Positions 1 to 6,071 of a DNA stretch of 6,233 bases are shown here, in pieces. Within the stretch, counting starts at the first letter, position 1. Every line of letters begins with the position of its first letter. The translations under genes were made by a program, and so were the position numbers. This stretch comes from Bacillota bacterium (GTDB lineage Bacteria > Bacillota > Clostridia > Oscillospirales > Oscillospiraceae). Below the pieces are notes generated by a model. It had not been told where the DNA came from. It saw nothing but the letters and a program-made list of their open reading frames with translations, and ran no database searches. The DNA lies in NCBI GenBank assembly GCA_009781925.1, contig WQUU01000093.1, positions 1 to 6,233 on the forward strand, in the 5' to 3' direction.

Positions 1-314
1 GAACTGTCCGCCACGGTGTAACCGTCCGGCAGCGTCCCCGGCAGCGCGCCCGCCGGCTGGCCCTCAGCAAAGGTGGCGGGGTCTGCCCCCTCCGGCAGGG
101 CCGCAACGGCCCGCAGCGACGCCGGCAAGGCCAACGCCTCCGCCGCCGTGCCCTCGGGAACGGCGGTGCTGTAGGTTGTCATCTGCGGCTCAAAAGCTGT
201 CACGGTCTGAGGGCTGTCCCCCTGCGCGAACAGAGGAATCATCAATAGCGCCATTATGAGGGCCGCAATTATGGCCATCAGCAGCGCCCTGGTCTTCCGA
301 CTGGGCATGTTCAT
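1..314 (-). CDS. Secreted, probably cell-surface protein (N-terminal 104 residues; 3' end outside window)
   Basis: The reading frame stays open from the ATG at 312-314 to the window edge (104 codons plus 2 nt). The N-terminus is a signal peptide: basic n-region (R6, K7, R9), hydrophobic core about residues 11-29, and a likely cleavage after A30 in the context PLFA|QG. There is no lipobox cysteine. The exported part is rich in Ala, Pro, Gly and Glu, with short phrases such as VPEGTAAEALALP (52-64) and LPDGYTVA (95-102). These resemble the Ig-like repeat modules of large Clostridia surface proteins; that is resemblance only. The first ATG is chosen because AAGGAG at 325-330 lies 10 nt upstream; the alternative, Met3, is spaced less well. 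The gene lies downstream of a perfect promoter (707-735) and a long AT-rich leader. Substrate and function are unknown. Confidence 0.75.
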   Translation of the reverse strand, partial: MNMPSRKTRALLMAIIAALIMALLMIPLFAQGDSPQTVTAFEPQMTTYSTAVPEGTAAEALALPASLRAVAALPEGADPATFAEGQPAGALPGTLPDGYTVADS

Positions 315-324
315 ATTCTATTCT

Positions 325-330
325 CTCCTT
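325..330 (-). promoter_or_regulatory. Ribosome binding site of the secreted-protein gene
   Basis: AAGGAG on the minus strand, 10 nt before the ATG at 312-314. It selects this start over the in-frame ATG two codons later. Confidence 0.75.
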
Positions 331-381
331 TTTTGTTGAGCCTATCTTTATCGATACTTTATATTTTTAATAAGAATTGAT

Positions 382-456
382 TTTTTGCCATACTCCGTAA
401 AAGGTGCTTTGCGCCCACCCCACAGAAAGTGGGCGCAAAGCCAGTTCAGGCAAAAA
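382..456 (-). repeat. Nested inverted repeat with a perfect 13-bp hairpin (406-441) in the leader
   Basis: GCTTTGCGCCCAC at 406-418 pairs perfectly with 429-441 around a 10-nt loop. An outer stem, TTTTTGCC at 382-389 with GGCAAAAA at 449-456, encloses it. On the minus strand the inner hairpin is followed by ACC and then TTTT, so it could act as a weak terminator or attenuator about 65-90 nt before the secreted-protein Shine-Dalgarno. The T-run is too short for a confident terminator call. No T-run follows on the plus strand. Confidence 0.6.
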
Positions 457-667
457 GGTTAAAAATTAAACTCCTCATAAGAGGTTATTGCCGAGAATTT
501 TGGGAAGTTACGGAGGCGGCGTTTAACGCGAAACACAAATGTCGATTGCAATCACAATATGTTGACATAATTTTTTAACCAAATACATCATACACGAAAG
601 ATAATTTATTTCATTTGTTTTCCCGTTGAAAATCATATTAGCCGCAAAATTATATGTAATATGGCAC

Positions 668-683
668 ATAATTGAACAATTAT
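668..683. repeat. AT-rich dyad just downstream of the 707-735 promoter
   Basis: ATAATTG and CAATTAT form a 7-bp inverted repeat around a 2-nt centre, about 17-32 nt downstream of the expected transcription start. It could be an operator half-site pair or a weak RNA hairpin. It overlaps an alternative hairpin at 649-672, so the two would compete. In so AT-rich a stretch, chance is a real possibility. Confidence 0.3.
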
Positions 684-706
684 CTAAAATATACCTAACA
701 AAGCGC

Positions 707-735
707 ATTATATTATAGCGCCGCAAAATTGTCAA
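707..735 (-). promoter_or_regulatory. Perfect-consensus sigma-A promoter (minus strand)
   Basis: The -35 is TTGACA (730-735), the spacer is exactly 17 nt, and the -10 is TATAAT (707-712). Upstream of the -35 lie A/T tracts (about 745-785) resembling an UP element. The start is predicted near 700. The sequence after the -10 is GCGCTTTGTTAGGTA, close to what follows the tRNA-Arg promoter. It should drive the leader and the secreted-protein gene, or a small RNA. Confidence 0.85.
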
Positions 736-784
736 GCCCTTTTCTGAAAAAAGTTTACAATAATTTTTTTATTGGAAACAAAAA

Positions 785-818
785 TACAAGGCCTTTTGAT
801 ATTTCAAAAGACCTTGTA
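785..818 (-). terminator. Second intrinsic terminator downstream of tRNA-Arg
   Basis: TACAAGG (785-791) pairs with CCTTGTA (812-818) and CTTTTGA (793-799) with TCAAAAG (804-810). There is one mismatch between the two stems and a 4-nt loop. In the minus direction the stem runs straight into TTTTTGTTT. No T-tract follows on the plus strand, so the terminator is one-directional. Confidence 0.85.
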
Positions 819-844
819 CCTTCAGTAGCCGCTTTCAAGTTATG

Positions 845-880
845 AAAAAAGCCCGCAACTCGTTGAATTGCAGGCTTTTT
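845..880 (-). terminator. First intrinsic terminator downstream of tRNA-Arg
   Basis: The hairpin has GCC/GGC and GCAA/TTGC stems separated by one mismatch, flanked by AAAAA and TTTTT. On the minus strand it sits 4-5 nt after the tRNA CCA end and finishes in a six-T run. Because both flanks are A/T runs it could also stop plus-strand transcription. Confidence 0.85.
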
Positions 881-884
881 CCCG

Positions 885-961
885 TGGTACGCCCGACTGG
901 ACTTGAACCAGCGGCCTTCAGAGTCGGAGTCTGACACTCTATCCAACTGAGCTACGGGCGC
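885..961 (-). tRNA. tRNA-Arg, anticodon CCG
   Basis: A complete 77-nt cloverleaf reads on the minus strand. The acceptor stem is GCGCCCG with CGGGCGT (one terminal G-U). The D arm is GCTC/GAGT, the anticodon stem is TCAGA/TCTGA with loop CTCCGAC, the variable loop is 5 nt, and the T arm is GCTGG-TTCAAGT-CCAGT. The discriminator is A73 and CCA is encoded (885-887). Anticodon CCG decodes the Arg codon CGG. The gene has its own promoter (978-1006), lies 57 nt after the dnaJ stop codon, and is followed by two tandem intrinsic terminators. Confidence 0.96.
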
Positions 962-977
962 GTATCTAGCAAGCGCC

Positions 978-1006
978 ATTATAGCAAATGTAAGGGGCAT
1001 TGTAAA
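978..1006 (-). promoter_or_regulatory. tRNA-Arg promoter
   Basis: The -35 is TTTACA (1001-1006), the spacer 17 nt, and the -10 TATAAT (978-983), all within the short gap after the dnaJ stop. Predicted start is near 971, leaving about a 10-nt leader before the mature tRNA 5' end at 961. The GC-rich start region GGCGC is typical of stable-RNA promoters. Confidence 0.85.
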
Positions 1007-1018
1007 GCGTTTTTCAGC

Positions 1019-2146
1019 TCACCTTTTTTTCTTCTTGCCTATCTCCGTCTCGCCCATCGTCTCGGCAAACTGGCGCAGCAAGCCTTTTTGCTGTGCGCTC
1101 AAGTTTTTTGGCACGGCCACGTTCACTGTCACGAACTGGTCGCCGCGGCCGGAGCCGTGCAGGAAGGGGATGCCCTTGCCTTTCAGCCGGAAAACGGCGC
1201 CCGTCTGTGTGCCCTCCGGGACGGGGTACTTGACTTTGCCGTCCAGCGTGGGTACCTCAACCTCCCCGCCCAGGGCCGCCTGTGTAAAGGAGATGGGGAT
1301 GCTGCAAAGCACGGACGTGCCGTCCCGCTGTAAAAAACTGTGGGGCCGCACGCTCACCGTGACCAGCAGATCGCCGGCCGGGCCGCCGGACTTGCCGGCG
1401 TTGCCCTGGCCCCGGAGAGAAATGGTCTGGTCATCGTCAATGCCAGCGGGGATATTGACGGAAATTTTTCTCTGGCGACGCTGTGTGCCGCTGCCTTTGC
1501 AGGAAGCGCAGGGCTGCTTGATGATCTTGCCCGTACCGCCGCACTTGGGGCAGGGGCCGCTGCTCTGCATGGTCATGCCCATGACGCGCTGCTGCGTGCG
1601 CACAGAGCCCGTGCCGCCGCAGTTTGTACAGGGTTCCGCGGACGTGCCTTTGAGAGCGCCGCTGCCGCCGCAGTCCTCACAGAGTTCCACCTTGCCCACG
1701 TTGACCTCCCGGGTGCAGCCGAAGGCGGCCTCCTCAAAACTGACGCTGACGCCGACATGGATGCTCTCCCCGCGCTGCGGGCCGGTATGGGCCGCGCCGA
1801 CGGCACCGAAGATGTCTCCCAGACCGCCGAAGAGATCGCCGAAAATGTCCCCAAAACCTGCGCCGCCAAAGCCGGAAAAGCCCGCTCCCCCCGCTCCGCC
1901 GCCAAAACCGGCGTTGGGGTCAAAGGCCGCGTGGCCGAACTGGTCGTATTGCGCGCGCTTGTCGGCGTCGGACAGGATCTCATAGGCCTCGTTGAGTTCC
2001 TTGAACTTGGCCTCCAACGCCTTGTCGTCCGGGTGCAGATCGGGGTGATACTCCTTGGCGAGGCGGCGGTAAGCTTTTTTGATCTCCGCCTCTGGCCCGC
2101 CCTTCTTGAGGCCCAATATTTCGTAATAATCTCGTTTCTCGGCCAT
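1019..2146 (-). CDS. dnaJ: Chaperone protein DnaJ (Hsp40, class A)
   Basis: Cytoplasmic J-domain co-chaperone that delivers unfolded clients to DnaK and stimulates its ATPase. It is 375 residues long, normal for the family. The J domain covers about residues 1-70 with the essential HPD at 34-36. The Gly/Phe-rich linker is about 81-120. Four CxxCxGxG zinc-binding motifs lie at about 156-163, 173-180, 199-206 and 213-220, all intact. The C-terminal client-binding and dimerisation region follows, and the protein ends in an unusual KKKKR tail. The start is the ATG at 2144-2146 (MAEKRDYYEILG), with AAAGGA at 2156-2161 nine nt upstream. A TTG six codons further up would lengthen the protein without precedent and overlaps that Shine-Dalgarno. 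It is the last protein gene of the operon, 57 nt after dnaK, with no terminator of its own visible. Confidence 0.98.
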   Translation of the reverse strand: MAEKRDYYEILGLKKGGPEAEIKKAYRRLAKEYHPDLHPDDKALEAKFKELNEAYEILSDADKRAQYDQFGHAAFDPNAGFGGGAGGAGFSGFGGAGFGDIFGDLFGGLGDIFGAVGAAHTGPQRGESIHVGVSVSFEEAAFGCTREVNVGKVELCEDCGGSGALKGTSAEPCTNCGGTGSVRTQQRVMGMTMQSSGPCPKCGGTGKIIKQPCASCKGSGTQRRQRKISVNIPAGIDDDQTISLRGQGNAGKSGGPAGDLLVTVSVRPHSFLQRDGTSVLCSIPISFTQAALGGEVEVPTLDGKVKYPVPEGTQTGAVFRLKGKGIPFLHGSGRGDQFVTVNVAVPKNLSAQQKGLLRQFAETMGETEIGKKKKR

Positions 2147-2167
2147 AGACCTTGTTCCTTTCAAACT

Positions 2168-2196
2168 GGGGGGCGGATATTGAATCCGCCCCTACC
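2168..2196 (-). repeat. TAGGG hairpin element in the dnaK-dnaJ gap
   Basis: On the minus strand the element starts GGTAGGGG. It forms a perfect 9-bp stem, GGGGCGGAT with ATCCGCCCC (2184-2192 and 2170-2178), around a 5-nt loop. It ends about 8 nt before the dnaJ Shine-Dalgarno and has no T-tract, so it is not an ordinary terminator. It matches the architecture of the elements at 4118-4190, 4798-4824 and 5926-5952. Confidence 0.75.
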
Positions 2197-2203
2197 GATT
2201 TGA

Positions 2204-4063
<1,860 letters not shown>

Positions 4064-4072
4064 TTCAGTGTT

Positions 4073-4078
4073 CCTCCT
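4073..4078 (-). promoter_or_regulatory. dnaK ribosome binding site
   Basis: A perfect AGGAGG on the minus strand, 9 nt before the dnaK ATG. It is the strongest Shine-Dalgarno in the operon, fitting the usual excess of DnaK over its co-chaperones. Between it and the inverted repeat at 4118-4190 there is AT-rich sequence without a convincing promoter. Confidence 0.85.
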
Positions 4079-4117
4079 ATGAATAATCGATGGATTGTGA
4101 TATGATATTGATTACGT

Positions 4118-4190
4118 CTGTAGGGAACGGATTGATCCGTTCCGCCGTGTTGATTCAATCTATCGGAACGGATCAATCCGTTCCCTACAG
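4118..4190. repeat. Perfect 27-bp inverted repeat in the grpE-dnaK gap (two facing TGTAGGG units)
   Basis: The arms at 4118-4144 and 4164-4190 are exact reverse complements, separated by 19 nt (4145-4163). Both ends read CTGTAGGGAACGG going inward. Each arm also has an internal dyad, GGAACGGAT with ATCCGTTCC, so it can fold as one long 27-bp hairpin or as two small ones. The central spacer itself holds the small palindrome TTGATTCAA (4150-4158). There is no coding potential, T-tract or clear target-site duplication. The shape is like a miniature palindromic element made from two copies of the unit found once at the other operon junctions. Confidence 0.9.
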
Positions 4191-4201
4191 GGTTCTTGCG
4201 G

Positions 4202-4219
4202 CATTTTGTTTTCAAAATG
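4202..4219. repeat. Small hairpin downstream of grpE
   Basis: CATTTTG and CAAAATG form a perfect 7-bp stem around TTTT (AAAA on the minus strand), 18 nt after the grpE stop. On the minus strand no T-run follows, so it is not a convincing terminator. It may add to the structured grpE-dnaK junction. Confidence 0.5.
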
Positions 4220-4236
4220 AAATTGCGAATATACAA

Positions 4237-4776
4237 CTAATTTACAACCTTGACCATACTATGGCGTATGACCTTGTCGCCGAGTTTAAACCCCTTCTGG
4301 AATTCCTCGACGATGATCCCCTCACTCTTGTTTTCATCTTCCGTGTGCACGACGGCATTGTGCAGCTCCGGGTCAAATTTTTCGCCCAAGGCCGGTATCT
4401 CCGTGACGCCCAATTTGGTCAGCGTCTCCGTGAGCTGCGCCATGATGAGTTCGATACCCTTGTAGTAGGCCTCGTCGGCGCACTGCTGGGCCAGGGCCCG
4501 GGCCAGATTGTCGTAGACCGGTAAAAATTTTGTCACCGTGTCCGCCCTGACATCGGCGAAAATCGCCTCCCGCTCCCTGGCGCTGCGCTTGCGGAAGTTG
4601 TCGTACTCGGCGAGGAGACGCAGATATTTGTCCCGCTCTGCGTCGAGCTCCGGCGTGAGGTCAACGATCTCAGCCACAGCTTCCGGCGCGGTTGTTTCCG
4701 GCGCGCCGGGGGCGTCGCGCCCCACAGGGGTTTCGGTATTCTCCGGTACTGCTTCCTCCGGCTTTTTCTTTGACAT
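4237..4776 (-). CDS. grpE: GrpE, nucleotide exchange factor of DnaK
   Basis: GrpE is a cytoplasmic homodimer that opens the DnaK nucleotide domain so that ADP leaves and ATP binds; in other bacteria it also acts as a thermosensor. The protein has 179 residues, a usual length. The N-terminus (about 1-40) is acidic, Pro/Ala-rich and probably disordered. The long dimerisation helix follows, with the family motif DKYLRLLAEYDNFRKR at about 49-64. Then comes the helical bundle (about 75-122) and the C-terminal beta-wing with GEKFDPELHNAV (131-142) and a GFKLGDKVIRHSMVKV ending. AAGGAG at 4786-4791 lies 9 nt before the ATG. It follows hrcA by 66 nt and precedes dnaK by an unusually large 173-nt gap filled by an inverted repeat, where transcript processing could set the GrpE:DnaK ratio. 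Confidence 0.97.
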   Translation of the reverse strand: MSKKKPEEAVPENTETPVGRDAPGAPETTAPEAVAEIVDLTPELDAERDKYLRLLAEYDNFRKRSAREREAIFADVRADTVTKFLPVYDNLARALAQQCADEAYYKGIELIMAQLTETLTKLGVTEIPALGEKFDPELHNAVVHTEDENKSEGIIVEEFQKGFKLGDKVIRHSMVKVVN

Positions 4777-4797
4777 TTATTTCAGCTCCTTTTGTGC

Positions 4798-4824
4798 GGC
4801 GCGCCGAGGGCGGCGCGCCCTACA
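4798..4824 (-). repeat. TGTAGGG hairpin element in the hrcA-grpE gap
   Basis: On the minus strand it reads TGTAGGGCGCGCCG onward. GGCGCGCCG pairs with CGGCGCGCC (4798-4806 and 4811-4819), a perfect 9-bp all-GC stem with a 4-nt loop. The stem ends about 6 nt before the grpE Shine-Dalgarno (4786-4791). There is no T-tract. It belongs to the same architecture as the elements at 2168-2196, 4118-4190 and 5926-5952. Confidence 0.85.
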
Positions 4825-4826
4825 GT

Positions 4827-4858
4827 CATTCATTCTTCATTCTTAATTGTCAATTGTC
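4827..4858. repeat. Short heptamer tandem repeat overlapping the hrcA 3' end
   Basis: On the plus strand this is a CATT followed by two copies of CATTCTT (4831-4844) and two copies of AATTGTC (4845-4858). The 7-nt period is exact within each pair. It lies between the hairpin element at 4798-4824 and the body of hrcA. It provides the last four hrcA codons and the stop, which suggests that a small intergenic repeat replaced the original hrcA terminus. Confidence 0.75.
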
Positions 4859-5910
4859 GTCATCTTCCCCCAGCCCCCTGGCGGCCCTTCCCCGCTGCCC
4901 AGCAGTCGGCTGAGCGCGGCCGCGATATAGGAGAGGCGCGCCGCTACGCTGGAATAATCCATCCGCGTAGGGCCCACGACGCCCACCAGTCCCTGGCTGT
5001 TCTCCCCCAGATTGTATTTCACCAAAATGACGCTGGAGTCTTTGAGCTCCTCCGCCACATTTTCCGGCCCGATGAGAACTTTGATGTCGCCCCCCGCCTC
5101 CGGGGCCGGCAGCTGCAGAAGCTGCTCGCTGTCCGAGAGAAAGTGGATGAGCTTGTGGGCCTTGTCGGGGTCGTGGTACTCCGGCTGGCGCAGGAGTTTG
5201 GAGGCGCCGGTCACGTAGGCCTCCCCGGTGCCGGTCTCGCAGAGAATCTCAATGGCAAATCCGGCGATGATGGACACGAGGCCCATCGTATCCCCCGAGG
5301 CCCGCTCCATGCTGGAGATAAGCAGGGGGGTGATCTGTTCCTCCGTAATTCCCGTGAAGTGGGCGTTGAAGACGGCGGAGAGTTTCCTGAGCATCCCTTC
5401 CTCCACGGAGAAGGGCAGGTGTACCAGCTTATTTTTGACGGAATTGTTGCTCTGCATGGAAACAATGATGAAGGTGTTTGCGTCTATATAAATCAGATCA
5501 AAACGGATGATGGCAGAGGGTCTCGGCGCGGCCAGGGAGAGGACGGCGTAGTCCGTCACCTGGGAGGCCAGACGCCCCACCTCCGACACGAGTTTGTCCA
5601 GTTGCTGGATTTTCTGGCGCAGGCTGTTCTCCAGCGCCTCTGTCTCCTCCGCGCAGAGCTTTTGGCGCTCCATGAGCTCGTTGACATAGAGCCGGTAGCC
5701 GCGGGCGGTGGGCACCCGGCCCGCGCTGGTGTGGGGCTGCTCCAGGTAGCCCATGGCCTCCAGCTCCGCCATCTCACTGCGAATGGTTGCGCTGGAGAGG
5801 CTTAACCCGCTCTGCTGCGTGATCGCTTTTGAGCCCACGGGCTCCGCCGTGTCCACATAGCTGTCGATGACCGCGGAGAGGATCTTCTTTTTTCGGTCGC
5901 TGAGCTCCAT
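4843..5910 (-). CDS. hrcA: Heat-inducible transcription repressor HrcA
   Basis: HrcA is the dimeric repressor that binds CIRCE operators and switches off class I heat-shock genes; in characterised species its folding depends on GroEL. The protein has 355 residues, slightly long for the family. The N-terminal winged helix-turn-helix covers about 1-75, with conserved SLSSATIRSEMAELEAMGYL (37-56) and SAGRVPTARGYR (62-73). A central dimerisation / GAF-like region follows. IGPEN (280-284) and the C-terminal signature GVVGPTRMDYSSVAARL (311-327) are present. After about residue 337 comes a non-conserved Gly/Pro tail ending MTTIDN, whose last four codons and stop come from the repeat at 4827-4858. 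The ATG at 5908-5910 is preceded by AAGGTG at 5916-5921, 5 nt upstream. It is the first gene of the operon and lies under its own CIRCE, so it should be autoregulated. Confidence 0.98.
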   Translation of the reverse strand: MELSDRKKKILSAVIDSYVDTAEPVGSKAITQQSGLSLSSATIRSEMAELEAMGYLEQPHTSAGRVPTARGYRLYVNELMERQKLCAEETEALENSLRQKIQQLDKLVSEVGRLASQVTDYAVLSLAAPRPSAIIRFDLIYIDANTFIIVSMQSNNSVKNKLVHLPFSVEEGMLRKLSAVFNAHFTGITEEQITPLLISSMERASGDTMGLVSIIAGFAIEILCETGTGEAYVTGASKLLRQPEYHDPDKAHKLIHFLSDSEQLLQLPAPEAGGDIKVLIGPENVAEELKDSSVILVKYNLGENSQGLVGVVGPTRMDYSSVAARLSYIAAALSRLLGSGEGPPGGWGKMTTIDN

Positions 5911-5925
5911 GGCCTCACCTTCTGC

Positions 5926-5952
5926 GGCCGGGGATGGAACCCCGACCCTACA
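5926..5952 (-). repeat. TGTAGGG hairpin element in the hrcA 5' leader
   Basis: On the minus strand it starts TGTAGGGTCGGGG. GGTCGGGG pairs with CCCCGGCC (5940-5947 and 5926-5933; 8 bp including one U-G in RNA) around a 6-nt loop. It lies 3 nt after the CIRCE operator, and its stem ends 4 nt before the hrcA Shine-Dalgarno (5916-5921). It therefore occupies nearly all of the hrcA leader not used by CIRCE. Confidence 0.8.
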
Positions 5953-5955
5953 TTT

Positions 5956-5982
5956 TTAGCACTCTCAGCCCTCGAGTGCTAA
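5956..5982. promoter_or_regulatory. CIRCE operator (HrcA binding site)
   Basis: TTAGCACTC (5956-5964), a 9-nt spacer, then GAGTGCTAA (5974-5982): an exact match to the canonical 9-9-9 CIRCE inverted repeat. On the minus strand it overlaps the last bases of the -10 box and the predicted transcription start of the hrcA operon, so bound HrcA would block RNA polymerase directly. No other copy is present in the window. Confidence 0.98.
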
Positions 5983-6009
5983 TTTACCACTTTTCGGCTG
6001 TCTTGTCAA
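5981..6009 (-). promoter_or_regulatory. hrcA-grpE-dnaK-dnaJ operon promoter
   Basis: The -35 is TTGACA (6004-6009, perfect), the spacer 17 nt, and the -10 TAAATT (5981-5986, 4 of 6). The start is predicted near 5974, inside CIRCE. It is a vegetative sigma-A type promoter, so induction by heat would come from release of HrcA and not from an alternative sigma factor. Confidence 0.9.
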
Positions 6010-6027
6010 GCTCTTTGGCGCGGAAAT

Positions 6028-6036
6028 TGATAGAAT
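6028..6036 (+). promoter_or_regulatory. Candidate extended -10 promoter of the divergent lipoprotein gene
   Basis: TGATAGAAT fits the extended -10 pattern TGnTAnAAT (TAGAAT at 6031-6036, 5 of 6). There is no recognisable -35 at the right distance; that position (about 6008-6013) touches the hrcA -35. The predicted start is near 6043, giving a leader of about 29 nt before the ATG at 6072. Confidence 0.5.
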
Positions 6037-6071
6037 ATTCATAAATTGTGCAACAGATTTTTGGAGGGAAT

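Larger units (their letters stand above)
315..700 (-). other. Long AT-rich leader / gene-free region before the secreted-protein gene
   Basis: This is a gene-free stretch much richer in A and T than the genes around it. A perfect promoter at 707-735 should start a transcript near 700, giving a leader of about 385 nt before the ATG at 314. It contains a strong 13-bp hairpin (406-441) and several weak AT-rich dyads (668-683, 649-672, the palindrome at 544-553, and 519-529). No known riboswitch or T-box motif could be recognised. The only open frame of note is a Cys-containing stretch on the minus strand ending at 523. Its ATG at 704-706 lies directly after the -10 box, upstream of the expected transcription start, so it is unlikely to be translated from this promoter. 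The region could be a long 5' UTR or a separate small RNA ending at the 406-441 hairpin. Confidence 0.5.

Noticed and set aside
401..460. Plus-strand resemblance to a GEMM-I (cyclic di-GMP) riboswitch, from GAAA followed by GGGCGCAAAGCC
   Set aside because: The match is one short string forced by the strong hairpin; other conserved GEMM parts are missing and no plus-strand gene follows.
562..593. Plus-strand TTGACA at 562-567 as a promoter
   Set aside because: No acceptable -10 at 16-18 nt spacing and no plus-strand gene downstream.
523..735. 70-codon minus-strand open frame in the AT-rich region
   Set aside because: Its TTG start is the -35 box itself and the internal ATG at 704-706 lies upstream of the expected transcription start. 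There is no Shine-Dalgarno and no recognisable domain; AT-rich chance frame.
755..1000. 81-codon minus-strand open frame over the tRNA gene
   Set aside because: Its core (PVAQLDRVSDSDSEGRWFKSSRA-like phrase) is the well-known false translation of a tRNA gene, and it also runs through both terminators.
2147..2164. Upstream TTG start for dnaJ adding six residues
   Set aside because: DnaJ proteins begin close to the J domain; the ATG at 2144-2146 has a well-spaced Shine-Dalgarno (2156-2161), which the longer form would translate through.
1035..2203. Long plus-strand open frames (316 and 287 codons) opposite dnaJ
   Set aside because: Antisense shadows of a GC-rich, strongly conserved gene; low-complexity Pro/Ala-rich translations with no family likeness.
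4064..4117. Internal promoter or second CIRCE directly before dnaK
   Set aside because: TATCAT-like strings exist but none pairs with a -35 at proper spacing, and no TTAGCACTC half-site is present.
4090..4524. 144-codon plus-strand open frame across the inverted repeat and the grpE 3' end
   Set aside because: It begins in the palindrome and continues antisense to grpE; no family likeness.
4798..4819. hrcA-grpE hairpin as an intrinsic terminator
   Set aside because: A perfect GC stem but no U run after it in the direction of transcription; termination here would silence the rest of the operon.
4792..5805. 337-codon plus-strand open frame opposite hrcA
   Set aside because: Shadow of hrcA, whose protein is conserved along its full length; no ribosome site or known domain on the plus strand.
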